A stretch of 64,000 nucleotides of DNA from Roseateles amylovorans (GCF_025398155.2 NZ_CP104562.2:3534001-3598000), one strand, 5' to 3'. Counted from the stretch's first letter, positions 28,070-37,610 are shown. Made by a program: numbers and translations. Notes: generated by a model from the sequence alone, not told the origin.

Positions 28070-29056
28070 TCACCAGGTCAGCACGATCTTGCCGACGTGC
28101 TCACCGGATTCCATCAAGGCATGCGCCGCCGCAGCGTCTGCCGCCGGCAATTGCCGATAGATGATCGGACCGATCACGCGCCGCTCCAGCAAGGGCCAGA
28201 CGCGCTCCCGAAGGGCGCGCGCAATGCCCGCCTTGAACGCCACCGGACGCGCACGGAGCGTGGAGCCGGTGATCGTCAGCCGACGACGCAACACCTGCCC
28301 CGCATCGAACTCGGCCTTGACGCCGCCTTGCACCGCGATGATGACCGCACGGCCATCGTCCGCCAGACACTGGATGTTGCGAGCGACATAGTCACCCGCC
28401 ACCATGTCCAGAATGACATCCACACCGCGATCGCCGGTGGCCGCCTTCACCTCGGCGACGAAGTCCTGTTCCCGGTAGGTGATCGCCACATCGGCGCCCA
28501 GCGCCAGACAGGCCTTCGCCTTGTCCGCACTGCCGACGGTCACCAGCACGGTCGACCCCAGCGCCTTGGCGATCTGGATCGCCGTGACGCCAATGCCGCT
28601 GCTGCCGCCATGCACCAGCAGGCTCTCGCCCGGCTGCAGGCGGGCCCGCTCGAAGACATTGCTCCACACGGTGAAGAAGGTCTCCGGCAGGCTCGCCGCC
28701 TCGTCCATGCGCCAGCCGGCCGGCACCGGCAGGCATTGCACCACCGGTGCGACGCACAGCTCGGCATAGCCACCACCCGCGACCAGCGCGCAGACGGCAT
28801 CGCCCACCTTCAGGCCAGCCTCGGCCAGCGCGGCGGCATCGCCAGAGACGATCTCACCCGCCACCTCCAGACCCGGCAGGTCACTGGCGCCCGCCGGAGG
28901 CGGATAGGCACCCTTGCGCTGCAGGACATCAGGACGGTTGATGCCGTAGGCGTGTACCCGGATCAAGCACTCCCCTGCCCCGGCGACGGGATCAGGGCGC
29001 TCGACCAGTTGCAACACCTCCGGACCACCCGGGTGGCTGATGGCGATCGCCTTCAT
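28070..29056 (-). CDS. NAD(P)H-quinone oxidoreductase, zinc-free MDR family (QOR/PIG3 type)
   Basis: A 328-aa medium-chain dehydrogenase/reductase. It begins MKAIAISHPGGPEVLQLVERPDP and keeps GINRPDVLQRKGAYPPPAG and the nucleotide-binding LLVHGGSSGIGVTAIQIAKALG near residue 145. The structural and catalytic zinc cysteines of alcohol dehydrogenases are absent, which places it with quinone oxidoreductases. It lies six bases after pnp and 51 bases before tpiA, so it is in the same transcript. True substrate unknown. Confidence 0.9.
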   Translation of the reverse strand: MKAIAISHPGGPEVLQLVERPDPVAGAGECLIRVHAYGINRPDVLQRKGAYPPPAGASDLPGLEVAGEIVSGDAAALAEAGLKVGDAVCALVAGGGYAELCVAPVVQCLPVPAGWRMDEAASLPETFFTVWSNVFERARLQPGESLLVHGGSSGIGVTAIQIAKALGSTVLVTVGSADKAKACLALGADVAITYREQDFVAEVKAATGDRGVDVILDMVAGDYVARNIQCLADDGRAVIIAVQGGVKAEFDAGQVLRRRLTITGSTLRARPVAFKAGIARALRERVWPLLERRVIGPIIYRQLPAADAAAAHALMESGEHVGKIVLTW

Positions 29057-29061
29057 GACGA

Positions 29062-31203
29062 TTACTCGCCCTGGCCTTCCGGTGCCGAGTGCGCGTGCTG
29101 AGGCGCTGCATCACGGTCCAGCAGTGCCTTCATCGACAGCTTGATGCGACCCTTTTCGTCCGTCTCGAGGACCTTGACCTTGACGATCTGGCCTTCGCTC
29201 AGGAAGTCGGTCACCTTCTCGACGCGCTGATGGGCGATCTGGCTGATGTGCAGCAGACCGTCCTTGCCCGGCAGGATGTTGACCAGGGCACCGAAGTCGA
29301 GGATCTTGGTGACCGCGCCTTCGTAGACCTTGCCGATTTCGGCTTCAGCGGTGATTTCGGCGATGCGCTTCTTGGCGATCTCAGCCTTGGCGCCGTCGGT
29401 GGAGGCGATGGTGATCGTGCCGTCTTCGGCGATGTCGATCTGCGTGCCGGTTTCCTCGGTCAGCGCACGAATGGTCGCGCCGCCCTTGCCGATCACGTCA
29501 CGGATCTTTTCCGGATTGATCTTCATCGTGTACAGGCGAGGCGCGAACTGCGAGATCTCGGCATTGGCCGAACCCATCGCACCGACCATCTTGTCCAGGA
29601 TGTGCAGACGCGCTTCCTTGGCCTGAGCCAGGGCGACCTGCATGATTTCCTTGGTGATGCCTTGGATCTTGATGTCCATCTGCAGCGCGGTGATGCCGGT
29701 GGTGGTGCCCGCGACCTTGAAGTCCATGTCGCCGAGGTGATCTTCATCACCCAGGATGTCGGTCAACACGGCGAAGCGGTTGGCATCCTTGATCAGACCC
29801 ATGGCGATGCCGGCGACGTGCGCCTTCAGCGGCACGCCAGCATCCAGCAGCGACAGGCAGCCGCCGCAGACCGACGCCATCGACGACGATCCATTGGACT
29901 CGGTGATTTCCGAGACCACGCGGATCGAGTACGGGAAGTCTTCCTTGGTCGGCAGCACCGCGACCAGCGCGCGCTTGGCCAGGCGGCCGTGACCGATTTC
30001 GCGGCGCTTCGGGCTGCCCACGCGACCGGTTTCGCCGGTGGCGAACGGAGGCATGTTGTAGTGCAGCATGAAGCGCTCGGAGTACTCGCCGGCCAGCGCG
30101 TCGATGACTTGCGCGTCACGGTCGGTACCCAGCGTCGCCGCCACCAGGGCCTGCGTCTCGCCACGAGTGAACAGTGCAGAGCCGTGGGCGCGCGGCAACA
30201 CGCTGTTGCGGATCTCGATCGGGCGGACGGTGCGGGTGTCGCGACCATCGATGCGCGGCTCGCCGGCCAGGATCTGGCTGCGGACGATGCGGGCTTCGAT
30301 CTCGAACAGCAGACCATCGACCTCGACGCCGTCGAAGGTCACGCCTTCAGCCGTCAGGGCCGCCTTGACCTGCGAATAGGCATCGCGGCAAGCCTGGGTG
30401 CGGGCTTGCTTGGAGCGGATCTGGTAGGCCGCGCGCAGCGACTCTTCAGCCAGCGCGGTGACCTTGGCGATGAACGGCTCGTCCTTGGCCGGGGCGACCC
30501 AGTCCCAGGAGGCCTTGCCGGCTTCACGGACCAGCTCATTGATCGCGGCGATCGCGATGCGACCTTGCTCATGGCCGTAGACCACGCCGCCCAGCATGAT
30601 GTCTTCGCTCAGCTGATCGGCTTCGGATTCGACCATCAGCACGGCGCCTTCGGTGCCGGCAACCACCAGATCCAGCTTGGAATCCAGCAGTTGGGTCTTG
30701 CCCGGGTTCAGCACGTATTCGCCGTTGATGTAGCCCACGCGGGCGGCACCGATCGGGCCGTTGAACGGGATGCCGGAGATCGACAGCGCAGCGCTCGTGG
30801 CGATCAGCGCGGCGATGTCGGCCTGGACTTCCGGATTCAGCGACAGGGTGTGAACGACGACCTGGACTTCATTGAAGAAGCCTTCGGGGAACAGCGGACG
30901 AATCGGGCGATCGATCAGGCGCGAGGTCAGGGTCTCCAGCTCGCTGGGACGGCCTTCACGCTTGAAGAAGCTGCCAGGGATCTTGCCGGCCGCGTAGGTC
31001 TTCTCGATGTAGTCGACGGTCAGCGGGAAGAAATCCTGGCCGGCCTTGGGGGCCGACTTCGCGACCACGGTGGCCAGCACCACGGTGTCTTCGATGTTCA
31101 CCAGCACGGCACCGCTGGATTGACGGGCGATCTCGCCGGTCTCCATCGTGACTTGATGGGGGCCCCACTGGAAGCTCTTGACGACCTTGTTGAACATGCT
31201 CAT
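29062..31203 (-). CDS. pnp: Polyribonucleotide nucleotidyltransferase (PNPase)
   Basis: A 713-aa phosphorolytic 3'-5' exoribonuclease, part of RNA turnover. Two RNase PH domains flank a helical linker; the second carries the FPYSIRVVSEITESNGSSSMASVCGG active-site region and GDEDHLGDMDFKVAGT with its metal-binding aspartates. KH (about residues 555-615, RDVIGKGGATIRALTEE) and S1 (about 622-690) domains end the protein. The ATG at 31203 follows GAGGAG. It lies downstream of rpsO, beyond a terminator-like hairpin. Confidence 0.98.
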   Translation of the reverse strand: MSMFNKVVKSFQWGPHQVTMETGEIARQSSGAVLVNIEDTVVLATVVAKSAPKAGQDFFPLTVDYIEKTYAAGKIPGSFFKREGRPSELETLTSRLIDRPIRPLFPEGFFNEVQVVVHTLSLNPEVQADIAALIATSAALSISGIPFNGPIGAARVGYINGEYVLNPGKTQLLDSKLDLVVAGTEGAVLMVESEADQLSEDIMLGGVVYGHEQGRIAIAAINELVREAGKASWDWVAPAKDEPFIAKVTALAEESLRAAYQIRSKQARTQACRDAYSQVKAALTAEGVTFDGVEVDGLLFEIEARIVRSQILAGEPRIDGRDTRTVRPIEIRNSVLPRAHGSALFTRGETQALVAATLGTDRDAQVIDALAGEYSERFMLHYNMPPFATGETGRVGSPKRREIGHGRLAKRALVAVLPTKEDFPYSIRVVSEITESNGSSSMASVCGGCLSLLDAGVPLKAHVAGIAMGLIKDANRFAVLTDILGDEDHLGDMDFKVAGTTTGITALQMDIKIQGITKEIMQVALAQAKEARLHILDKMVGAMGSANAEISQFAPRLYTMKINPEKIRDVIGKGGATIRALTEETGTQIDIAEDGTITIASTDGAKAEIAKKRIAEITAEAEIGKVYEGAVTKILDFGALVNILPGKDGLLHISQIAHQRVEKVTDFLSEGQIVKVKVLETDEKGRIKLSMKALLDRDAAPQHAHSAPEGQGE

Positions 31204-31411
31204 TGCATCTCCTCAGTTTGTGCGACCGCTTGCGGTGCGGTGCGAAATACCGGGAGTGAAGCTGGGTTTGGCGGGATGCCATTCCAGAGCGCCTGCTTCG
31301 TCGGCCGTCCGACCAAGCGCGTTGGAATGACACAGCAGCGCCACGTCAACTCGACTCCAAGGTGATTGAACCACCCGAATCCGCGCAGCGGGTCGGGCGT
31401 TCAGAAACGAC

Positions 31412-31444
31412 AAAGAGCCTGTTGGGTCTCCAGACAGGCTCTTT
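31412..31444 (-). terminator. Rho-independent terminator after rpsO
   Basis: An 11-bp perfect stem (AAAGAGCCTGT at 31412-31422 and ACAGGCTCTTT at 31434-31444) with an 11-base loop, followed on the minus strand by TTTGTCGTTT. It lies 16 bases after the rpsO stop and before pnp, so some rpsO transcripts should end here, while pnp needs read-through or its own promoter in 31204-31411. Confidence 0.8.
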
Positions 31445-31459
31445 GCTTTCATGCGCAGA

Positions 31460-31729
31460 TTACTTGCGCAGACCCAGCTTCTGGATCAGCGCGGTGTAGC
31501 GGGCTGCGTCCTTGTTCTTCAGGTAGGCCAGCAGGCTCTTGCGCTGGTTGACCATCTTCAGCAGACCGCGACGGCCGTGGTGGTCCTTGGCGTGCAGCTT
31601 GAAGTGGGGGGTCAGCTCGTTGATGCGAGCGGTCAGCAGGGCGACCTGGACTTCGGGGGATCCCGTGTCGTTGGCGCTGCGGGCGTTGGCCTTGACGATG
31701 TCAGCCTTGCTCAGATCGGCGATGGACAT
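31460..31729 (-). CDS. rpsO: 30S ribosomal protein S15
   Basis: An 89-aa ribosomal protein that binds 16S rRNA early in 30S assembly. It starts MSIADLSKADIVKANARSAN and contains DTGSPEVQVALLTARINELTPHFKLHAKDHHGRRGLLKMVNQRKSLLAYLK, nearly invariant in the family. The rpsO-pnp order is standard. Confidence 0.98.
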   Translation of the reverse strand: MSIADLSKADIVKANARSANDTGSPEVQVALLTARINELTPHFKLHAKDHHGRRGLLKMVNQRKSLLAYLKNKDAARYTALIQKLGLRK

Positions 31730-31891
31730 GATGCGTTCCTTGTTCCGGAATGGTTCGGAAGGTCCGCTGGCATAGCCAAATCAGGCATCAGGTGCGCAGA
31801 CGGTTTCCGAGGTTGACTTGCGGTCACAGGTGAAACCGACCCGTGCCGTGCTAGTTGTCCCCGCCCAGGGTTCCAGGCGGAAACAGCGCGC

Positions 31892-31897
31892 AGTATA
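31892..31897 (-). promoter_or_regulatory. Candidate -10 box of the rpsO promoter
   Basis: TATACT read on the minus strand, preceded by TTGTTATG. It would start transcription near 31885 and give a leader of about 155 bases before rpsO. No good -35 match is seen at the right distance. Confidence 0.35.
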
Positions 31898-32012
31898 CAT
31901 AACAACGGTGAGCGGCAGCGCGGCCGGATGCGACCTAGTCGACGAGCGCGCCCGATGAAGCCCCTCCGGCGCTCCCTCCGACCGCCACTCAGCCGCGATC
32001 CAGACCCGACCA

Positions 32013-32098
32013 TCAGCCTTCAGCCTTCATCCGGCTGCCAGCCAGCCACCAACCAGCCGCCAGCGTCCTGCCAGCCATCAGCCGGCGATCAGCCAGCC
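32013..32098. repeat. CAGCC-rich low-complexity spacer
   Basis: CAGCC occurs nine times in 86 bases between the rpsO promoter region and the binding-protein gene, partly as 7-bp copies (CAGCCTT twice). Spacing is irregular. No gene is seen in 31900-32135. Confidence 0.6.
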
Positions 32099-32135
32099 CC
32101 GATTGCACTGACAAGCGCCACCTGCGCAGACCGAC

Positions 32136-33425
32136 TCACTCCGGACGGCGCATCCGGCACGCCGTCGGCTGCTGCGCCTGACCCGCCTCCAGGTACCGCA
32201 GCGTGCGGAAGCCGACCCCGGAGCCTTCATTGTCATGCGGCACTCCGGCTTCGCCCACTCGCCGCATCACGCTCACATACAGCGGCTGCTGGAGCTGGTG
32301 GTCCGTGGGACGCATCCAGCCTTGATGCGCCACACCCAGCGGCCGGCCATCCAGCCGCAGACCCTCCAGGGCTTTCGCGACGCGGATGGGATCATCGCTG
32401 CCGGCCTTCTCCATCGCGGCCACCAGCATCTCCACCATCAATTGCATCCGCGCATGCAGATAGTCGTGCTCCGGCTTCGGAAACCGCTGCCGAAACGCGG
32501 CATAGAAGCGCTCCGAATCCGGCGTTCCGACGTTGGGATGCCATTCCGCCACCGCCAGGACCCGGTCGACACCCGCCTCACCCAGCACACCAGGCACACC
32601 CAGAGCGTTGCCGTAGAAGGTGTAGAAGCGCGTGTCCAGTCCCAGGTCCTTGGCCGCCTTGATTAGCAAAGTCAGATCGTTGCCCCAGTTGCCGGTGAGC
32701 ACCGCCTGAGCTCCGCTGCTGCGGATCTTCGAGGCATAGGGCATGAAGTCCTTCACCCGGCCAAGGGGGTGCAGGTCGTCGCCGACGATCTGCAAGTCCG
32801 GACGGCGCTGAGCCAGCATCGCCCTCGCCTGCCGCTGCAGATGCTGACCGAAGCTGTAGTCCTGGTTGATCAGGTAGAGCGTCTTGAGCTGGCGATCCTG
32901 CGCAATCACCTCCACCAGGGCGGCCAGGCGCATGTCGGTGTCGGCATCGAAGCGGAAGTGCCAGAAGCTGCATTGCGCGTTGGTGAGCGCAGGGTCGACG
33001 GCCGCGTAGTTCAGAAAGAGCGCGCGATGCTCAGGTTCCCGGGCGTTGTGCTTGTCGAGTGCCGCAATCAGCGCGCCCGCTACCGCGGAGCTGTTGCCCT
33101 GAAGCACCACCCGCACCCCCTGGTCGGTGGCCGCGCGCAGCATCGACAGCGACTCCTCGACCGAGCCCTTGCTGTCAAACCGCAGCAGCGCGAGGGGCCG
33201 CGCCCCACCCGGCAACTTCACGCCGCCACGGGCATTGATGCGCTCGGTCGCCCAGACCAGATTGCGAAACACCGCCTCGCCGCCGTTGCCCAGCGGCCCG
33301 GACAACCCTTCGATCAACGCCAACCGGATCGGCTCTGCGGCGCTGACGCTCGACGGCAGCGCCGACGCCATCGCCACCATCGCGGCGGCCAGCAGCGCCA
33401 CGGCACCCCTGCCCTGCGGTCTCAC
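32136..33425 (-). CDS. Periplasmic ligand-binding protein, type 1 (branched-chain amino acid ABC family)
   Basis: A 429-aa exported binding protein. The GTG at 33425 overlaps the tsaD stop (GTGA) and starts right before a signal peptide (RPQGRGAVALLAAAMVAMAS, cleaved near SVSAAEP). The mature part begins IRLALIEGLSGPLGNGGEAV, a type 1 periplasmic-binding fold of the LivJ/LivK group, with VVLQGNSSAVAGALIAALDKHN and LINQDYSFGQHLQRQARAML as recognisable parts. No ABC permease or ATPase gene is near, so it is an orphan; the ligand cannot be told. Confidence 0.85.
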   Translation of the reverse strand: MRPQGRGAVALLAAAMVAMASALPSSVSAAEPIRLALIEGLSGPLGNGGEAVFRNLVWATERINARGGVKLPGGARPLALLRFDSKGSVEESLSMLRAATDQGVRVVLQGNSSAVAGALIAALDKHNAREPEHRALFLNYAAVDPALTNAQCSFWHFRFDADTDMRLAALVEVIAQDRQLKTLYLINQDYSFGQHLQRQARAMLAQRRPDLQIVGDDLHPLGRVKDFMPYASKIRSSGAQAVLTGNWGNDLTLLIKAAKDLGLDTRFYTFYGNALGVPGVLGEAGVDRVLAVAEWHPNVGTPDSERFYAAFRQRFPKPEHDYLHARMQLMVEMLVAAMEKAGSDDPIRVAKALEGLRLDGRPLGVAHQGWMRPTDHQLQQPLYVSVMRRVGEAGVPHDNEGSGVGFRTLRYLEAGQAQQPTACRMRRPE

Positions 33426-34462
33426 AGCAGCGCCAGGTCCCAACGCGGCCGCACCTCGAAGCCTCCACCGCGGGTCAGACTCGCCATGTCGCGCTGCAAG
33501 CGAAGGCCAGCCGCCAGCGCAATCATGGCGCCGTTGTCGGTACACAGATGAAGCTCCGGATAGTGCACCCGCACCCGGCGTTTGTCGCAGGCCGCATTCA
33601 GGACCTCGCGCAAGGACTTGTTGGCACCGACGCCGCCCGCCACCACCAGCCGCTTTAGGCCGGTCTCCTTCAACGCCAGCAGCGACTTCTTGACCAGCAC
33701 TTCGACGATCGCCGCCTGTGTGGACGCCGCCAGATCCGCACGTTGCCCGTCGGTCATGCCGCCGGCCTGCTGCTCCAGCTTGCGCACCTGGGTGAGCACG
33801 GCCGTCTTCAATCCCGCGAAACTGAAGTCCGGCTTGCCGCTGTGCAGCAACGGGCGCGGCAAGGCATAGGCGTCATCGCAGCCGGATTCAGCCAGACGGG
33901 ACAGGTGCGGTCCGCCCGGATAGGGCAAACCCATCAGCTTGGCGGACTTGTCGAAGGCTTCGCCAGCAGCGTCGTCGATGGTTTCACCCAGCAGTTCATA
34001 GGTGCCGACATCATCCACCCGCATCAGCTGGGTATGCCCACCAGACACCAGCAAGGCCACGAACGGGAACTCCGGCGGATCGGCCGACAGGAACGGCGAG
34101 AGCAGATGCCCCTCCAGGTGATGGACGCCCATCACCGGCCGGTCCAGCGCCGCACCCAAGGAGGCCGCGACACCCGCCCCCACCAGCAGCGCACCGGCCA
34201 GCCCGGGGCCCTGGGTATAGGCCACCACATCCACGTCGGACAGCGACAGCCCCGAGCCCGCCAGGACCTCCCGGGTCAGCGGCAGCACACGCCGGATGTG
34301 GTCGCGCGAGGCCAGCTCCGGCACCACACCGCCGTAGGCCTGATGCATGCTGATCTGGCTGTGCAGCGCATGCGCGAGCAGGCGCGGGACGCCGTCGCCG
34401 GACGCGTCGACCAGCGCCACGCCGGTTTCGTCGCAAGAGGATTCGATGCCCAGGACACGCAT
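33422..34462 (-). CDS. tsaD: tRNA N6-adenosine threonylcarbamoyltransferase
   Basis: A 346-aa enzyme that transfers threonylcarbamoyl to A37 of ANN-decoding tRNAs. Diagnostic stretches are MRVLGIESSCDETGVAL, the metal-binding HHLEGHLLSPF, LVSGGHTQLM, and VAGGVGANKSLRE. Length is normal. It overlaps the downstream binding-protein gene by four bases and lies 24 bases after fdx. Confidence 0.97.
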   Translation of the reverse strand: MRVLGIESSCDETGVALVDASGDGVPRLLAHALHSQISMHQAYGGVVPELASRDHIRRVLPLTREVLAGSGLSLSDVDVVAYTQGPGLAGALLVGAGVAASLGAALDRPVMGVHHLEGHLLSPFLSADPPEFPFVALLVSGGHTQLMRVDDVGTYELLGETIDDAAGEAFDKSAKLMGLPYPGGPHLSRLAESGCDDAYALPRPLLHSGKPDFSFAGLKTAVLTQVRKLEQQAGGMTDGQRADLAASTQAAIVEVLVKKSLLALKETGLKRLVVAGGVGANKSLREVLNAACDKRRVRVHYPELHLCTDNGAMIALAAGLRLQRDMASLTRGGGFEVRPRWDLALL

Positions 34463-34486
34463 GAGGTCAGTCGCTCCGGCGGCGGA

Positions 34487-34825
34487 TCAGTGGTTTTCCT
34501 TGGCGTGATTGATGGAGTACTTGGGGATCTCCACCGTCACATCCTTGTTGGACAGGATCGCCTGGCAGGCCAGGCGCGAATTCGGCTCCAGCCCCCAGGC
34601 CCGATCCAGCATGTCTTCTTCGTTCTCCTCCATCTCGGAGAGCGAGGCAAAGCCCTCGCGAACGATCACGTGGCAGGTGGTGCAGGCACAGACCTGGTCG
34701 CACGCATGCTCGATGTCCACATGATGATCCAGCAGCGCCTCGCAGATGGACGTGCCGGACGGCGCCTCGATGGTCTTGCCCTCGGGCGCGTATTCGGGAT
34801 GGGGGAGGATCTTGATGACGGGCAT
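34487..34825 (-). CDS. fdx: Isc-type [2Fe-2S] ferredoxin
   Basis: A 112-aa adrenodoxin-type ferredoxin that supplies electrons to Fe-S assembly. Cluster cysteines are in CDQVCACTTC (pattern C-x5-C-x2-C, with one extra Cys) and LACQAI. The ATG at 34825 (MPVIKILPHPEYAPEGKTI) has AAGGA upstream; the longer open frame runs into a 10-bp repeat and is not coding. It is the last gene of the isc-hsc cluster. Confidence 0.96.
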   Translation of the reverse strand: MPVIKILPHPEYAPEGKTIEAPSGTSICEALLDHHVDIEHACDQVCACTTCHVIVREGFASLSEMEENEEDMLDRAWGLEPNSRLACQAILSNKDVTVEIPKYSINHAKENH

Positions 34826-34870
34826 GGGAGAGGTCCTTGGGGCTTGCTGCTGCTGGCGTCCGGCGTCGCT

Positions 34871-34950
34871 GTGCGTCGTTCCGTGTCGTTGTGCGTCAGG
34901 CTGCGGCGTTGTGCGGCGTTGTGCGGCGTTGTGCGTCGTTGCGTGTGCTG
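34871..34950. repeat. 10-bp tandem repeat between hscA and fdx
   Basis: Eight consecutive 10-bp units of the pattern GTGCGKCGTT with some mismatches; the copies at 34911-34930 are identical and that at 34901-34910 differs by one base. It fills most of the 145-base spacer between the hscA stop (34971) and the fdx start (34825). A 10-bp period is close to one helical turn. Confidence 0.8.
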
Positions 34951-34970
34951 AGGGCGAGATGATCAGGCCG

Positions 34971-36827
34971 TCAGACCTGATCAATGCTGCGTCCGGTCAA
35001 AGCTTGCTGGATGCCGCGATTCATCCGCGCGGCAGCGAAACCTTCCGTGCCTTTGGCCAGGGCTTCGACCGACGCATTGATGGCGTCGGCGTCCTCGCCC
35101 TGGGCCAGGGCCCGCACCTCGGCCTCCAGCGTCGCGATCGCGGCCCGCTCACCGTCCTCGAGCAGATCGCCATCGGCCTGCAAAGCGGAAGCGGTGGCCA
35201 GCAGCATGCGCTCGGCATCCACCCGGGCCTCGCGCAACTTGCGCGCCAGCATGTCGGATTCTGCGCTGGCGAACCCTTCCCGCAGCATGCCGGCGATCTG
35301 GTCGTCCGACAGGCCGTAACTCGGCTTGACCTGCACAGCGGCTTCCACGCCGGAGCCCAGCTCGCGGGCGGACACGCTCAGCAGGCCATCCGCATCCACC
35401 TGGAAGGTCACCCGGATCCGGGCGGCACCGGCGGCCATCGGCGGAATGCCGCGCAGCTCGAAGCGCGCCAGCGACCGGCATTCGCTCACCAGCTCACGCT
35501 CGCCCTGCAACACATGAACCGCCAGCGCGGTCTGGCCATCCTTGAAGGTGGTGAAGTCCTGGGCCTTGGCCACCGGGATGGTCGCGTTGCGCTCGATGAT
35601 GCGTTCCACCAGCCCACCCATGGTCTCCAGACCGAGCGACAACGGAATCACATCCAGCAGCAGGATGTCGCCTTCGGCACTGTTGCCGGCCAACTGATTG
35701 GCCTGCACGGCCGCGCCCAGAGCGACGACCTCATCCGGATTCAGGTTGGTCAGCACCTCGCGACCGAACAGTTCGCCCACCACGCGGCGCACGATCGGCA
35801 TGCGGGTGGATCCGCCCACCATCACCGTGCCCTGCACCTCGGCTGCGGACACCCGGGCATCGCGCAGCACGCGGCGCACCGCCGACAGCGTCTTGGCCAC
35901 CAGTGGCTGCGCCAGGGCGTCGAACTGCTCGCGGGACACCTCGACCTTCAACGGGCCGACGTCCAGCGCACTGCTCAAGACCACCTGATCGGCATCGGTC
36001 AGCGCCTCCTTGGCCGCCCGCGCAGCGACCAGCACGCGACGCTTGTCCTGCGCGCTCTCCACCGTCAGCCCCGCCTGCGCCAAGGCCCAATCGGCCAGCA
36101 GGCGATCGAAGTCGTCGCCGCCGAGCTGGGCGTCGCCGCCGGTGGCCACCACCTCGAAGACACCGCGTGTCAACCGCAGCAGGGAGATGTCGAAGGTGCC
36201 GCCGCCCAGGTCGTAGACGGCATAGAGACCCTCGCTGCCGTTGTCCAGGCCGTAGGCGATGGCCGCCGCCGTTGGCTCATTGATCAGACGCAGCACATTC
36301 AGGCCGGCCAACTGGGCGGCGTCCTTGGTGGCTTGGCGCTGGGCGTCGTCGAAATAGGCCGGGACGGTGATGACGGCGCCGAACAGGTCGTCATTGAAGG
36401 TGTCCTCAGCGCGTTGGCGCAGCGTGGCGAGGATCTCCGCAGAAACTTCCACCGGCGACTTCGACCCCTCGCGCGTGGCGATGCTGAGCATGCCGGGCGT
36501 GTCGTCGAATCGGTACGGCAGCTTGTCGCGGTTGGCGATGTCCTCCACCCGACGCCCCATGAAGCGCTTGACCGACACGATGGTGTTCTCGGGATCCTCC
36601 GCCTGAGCGGCCAGGGCCTCGAACCCGATCTGCCGGCGACCCTCGGGCAGCACCCGCACCGCCGAGGGCAGGATCACCCGCCCCTGGTCGTCCGGCAGGC
36701 ACTCGGCCACGCCATTGCGAAGCGAAGCCACCAGCGAGTGGGTGGTGCCAAGGTCGATGCCCACAGCAATGCGACGCTGATGCGGATCAGGCGACGCGCC
36801 GGGTTCGGAAATCTGAAGCAAGGCCAT
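34971..36827 (-). CDS. hscA: Fe-S assembly Hsp70 chaperone HscA
   Basis: A 618-aa specialised Hsp70 that, with HscB, drives cluster release from IscU using ATP. The nucleotide-binding domain shows VGIDLGTTHSLVASLRNG (near residue 22), VPAYFDDAQRQATKDAA, AVYDLGGGTFDISLLRL and VMVGGSTRMPIVRRVV; the substrate domain starts near DVIPLSLGLETMGG. Length matches HscA rather than DnaK (no long acidic C-terminus). Confidence 0.96.
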   Translation of the reverse strand: MALLQISEPGASPDPHQRRIAVGIDLGTTHSLVASLRNGVAECLPDDQGRVILPSAVRVLPEGRRQIGFEALAAQAEDPENTIVSVKRFMGRRVEDIANRDKLPYRFDDTPGMLSIATREGSKSPVEVSAEILATLRQRAEDTFNDDLFGAVITVPAYFDDAQRQATKDAAQLAGLNVLRLINEPTAAAIAYGLDNGSEGLYAVYDLGGGTFDISLLRLTRGVFEVVATGGDAQLGGDDFDRLLADWALAQAGLTVESAQDKRRVLVAARAAKEALTDADQVVLSSALDVGPLKVEVSREQFDALAQPLVAKTLSAVRRVLRDARVSAAEVQGTVMVGGSTRMPIVRRVVGELFGREVLTNLNPDEVVALGAAVQANQLAGNSAEGDILLLDVIPLSLGLETMGGLVERIIERNATIPVAKAQDFTTFKDGQTALAVHVLQGERELVSECRSLARFELRGIPPMAAGAARIRVTFQVDADGLLSVSARELGSGVEAAVQVKPSYGLSDDQIAGMLREGFASAESDMLARKLREARVDAERMLLATASALQADGDLLEDGERAAIATLEAEVRALAQGEDADAINASVEALAKGTEGFAAARMNRGIQQALTGRSIDQV

Positions 36828-36956
36828 GGTTGTGTCTGGATCTCAACGCTGAGTCGATGCGCCGGGTCGGCGCTTGTTGTTGTCAATGCATCGCGGGCTG
36901 CGGGCTGCGGGCCGACCTTCCCGACGCCGTCCCGCCACCGGCGGCTGGCCGCCCGG

Positions 36957-37478
36957 TCAGGCTTGCTCGATGGCTTCCAGGCGCCGGTCGATGTCGGCGC
37001 GAAAACGGGTCAGGAACATCAGGGCACGCACCGACTCGGACGCGGCGGCGGGATTCTGGTCGTCGTCCAACTGACGCGCGGCCTGGGCCAGCAGCGACTG
37101 TTCCCGCTCGGCCACCTGACGGTCGATGCGCTGGATAGCCTCGGCGTCCTTCGCTTCATCCATCGCTTCGCGCCACTCCATCTGCTCCATCAGGAAGGCT
37201 GCGGGCATCCGGGTGTTTTCGTTGGCCTGCAGCGGTGCGCCGCGCAATTCACAGAGGTAGGCCGCACGCTTGAGCGGATCGCGCAGGCGCTGATGTGCTT
37301 CATTCACCCGCAGGGACCACTGCATGGCCAGCCGTTGGGAGGCGACACCGTCGGCGGCGAACCGATCCGGATGCACCTTGGCCACCAGCGCTTTCCACCG
37401 CGCGGCGATGTCGGCACTGTCCTGGGCAAATTGCTGCGGCAGACCGAAGAGGCTGAAGTCGTCGTCGTCGAGTTTCAC
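36957..37478 (-). CDS. hscB: Fe-S assembly J-protein HscB
   Basis: A 173-aa co-chaperone that brings IscU to HscA. The J-domain is at residues 1-75 with HPD in VHPDRFA; the C-terminal three-helix part (FLMEQMEWREAM, QLDDDQNPAAASESVRALMFLTRF) matches HscB. The start is uncertain: no ATG is in frame, and GTG at 37478 (giving KLDDDDFSLFGLPQQF) is chosen by alignment to homologs; GTG at 37487 and TTG at 37511 are alternatives. Confidence 0.92.
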   Translation of the reverse strand: MKLDDDDFSLFGLPQQFAQDSADIAARWKALVAKVHPDRFAADGVASQRLAMQWSLRVNEAHQRLRDPLKRAAYLCELRGAPLQANENTRMPAAFLMEQMEWREAMDEAKDAEAIQRIDRQVAEREQSLLAQAARQLDDDQNPAAASESVRALMFLTRFRADIDRRLEAIEQA

Positions 37479-37610
37479 GGTATTCACGCCGTCAAGGCGC
37501 CTGCAAACCAAGCATCAGAGTGAAGGCGCTGGGTCAGCGTCCATTGGGGGATGAGACCTTGCGCGCACCCCAGCCGGCGGCTCACCTCCCTGCTGCAGCG
37601 AAGACGGCCA

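Noticed and set aside
37479..37515. ATG start for hscB at 37515
   Set aside because: It is out of frame with the J-domain; a GTG start is needed.
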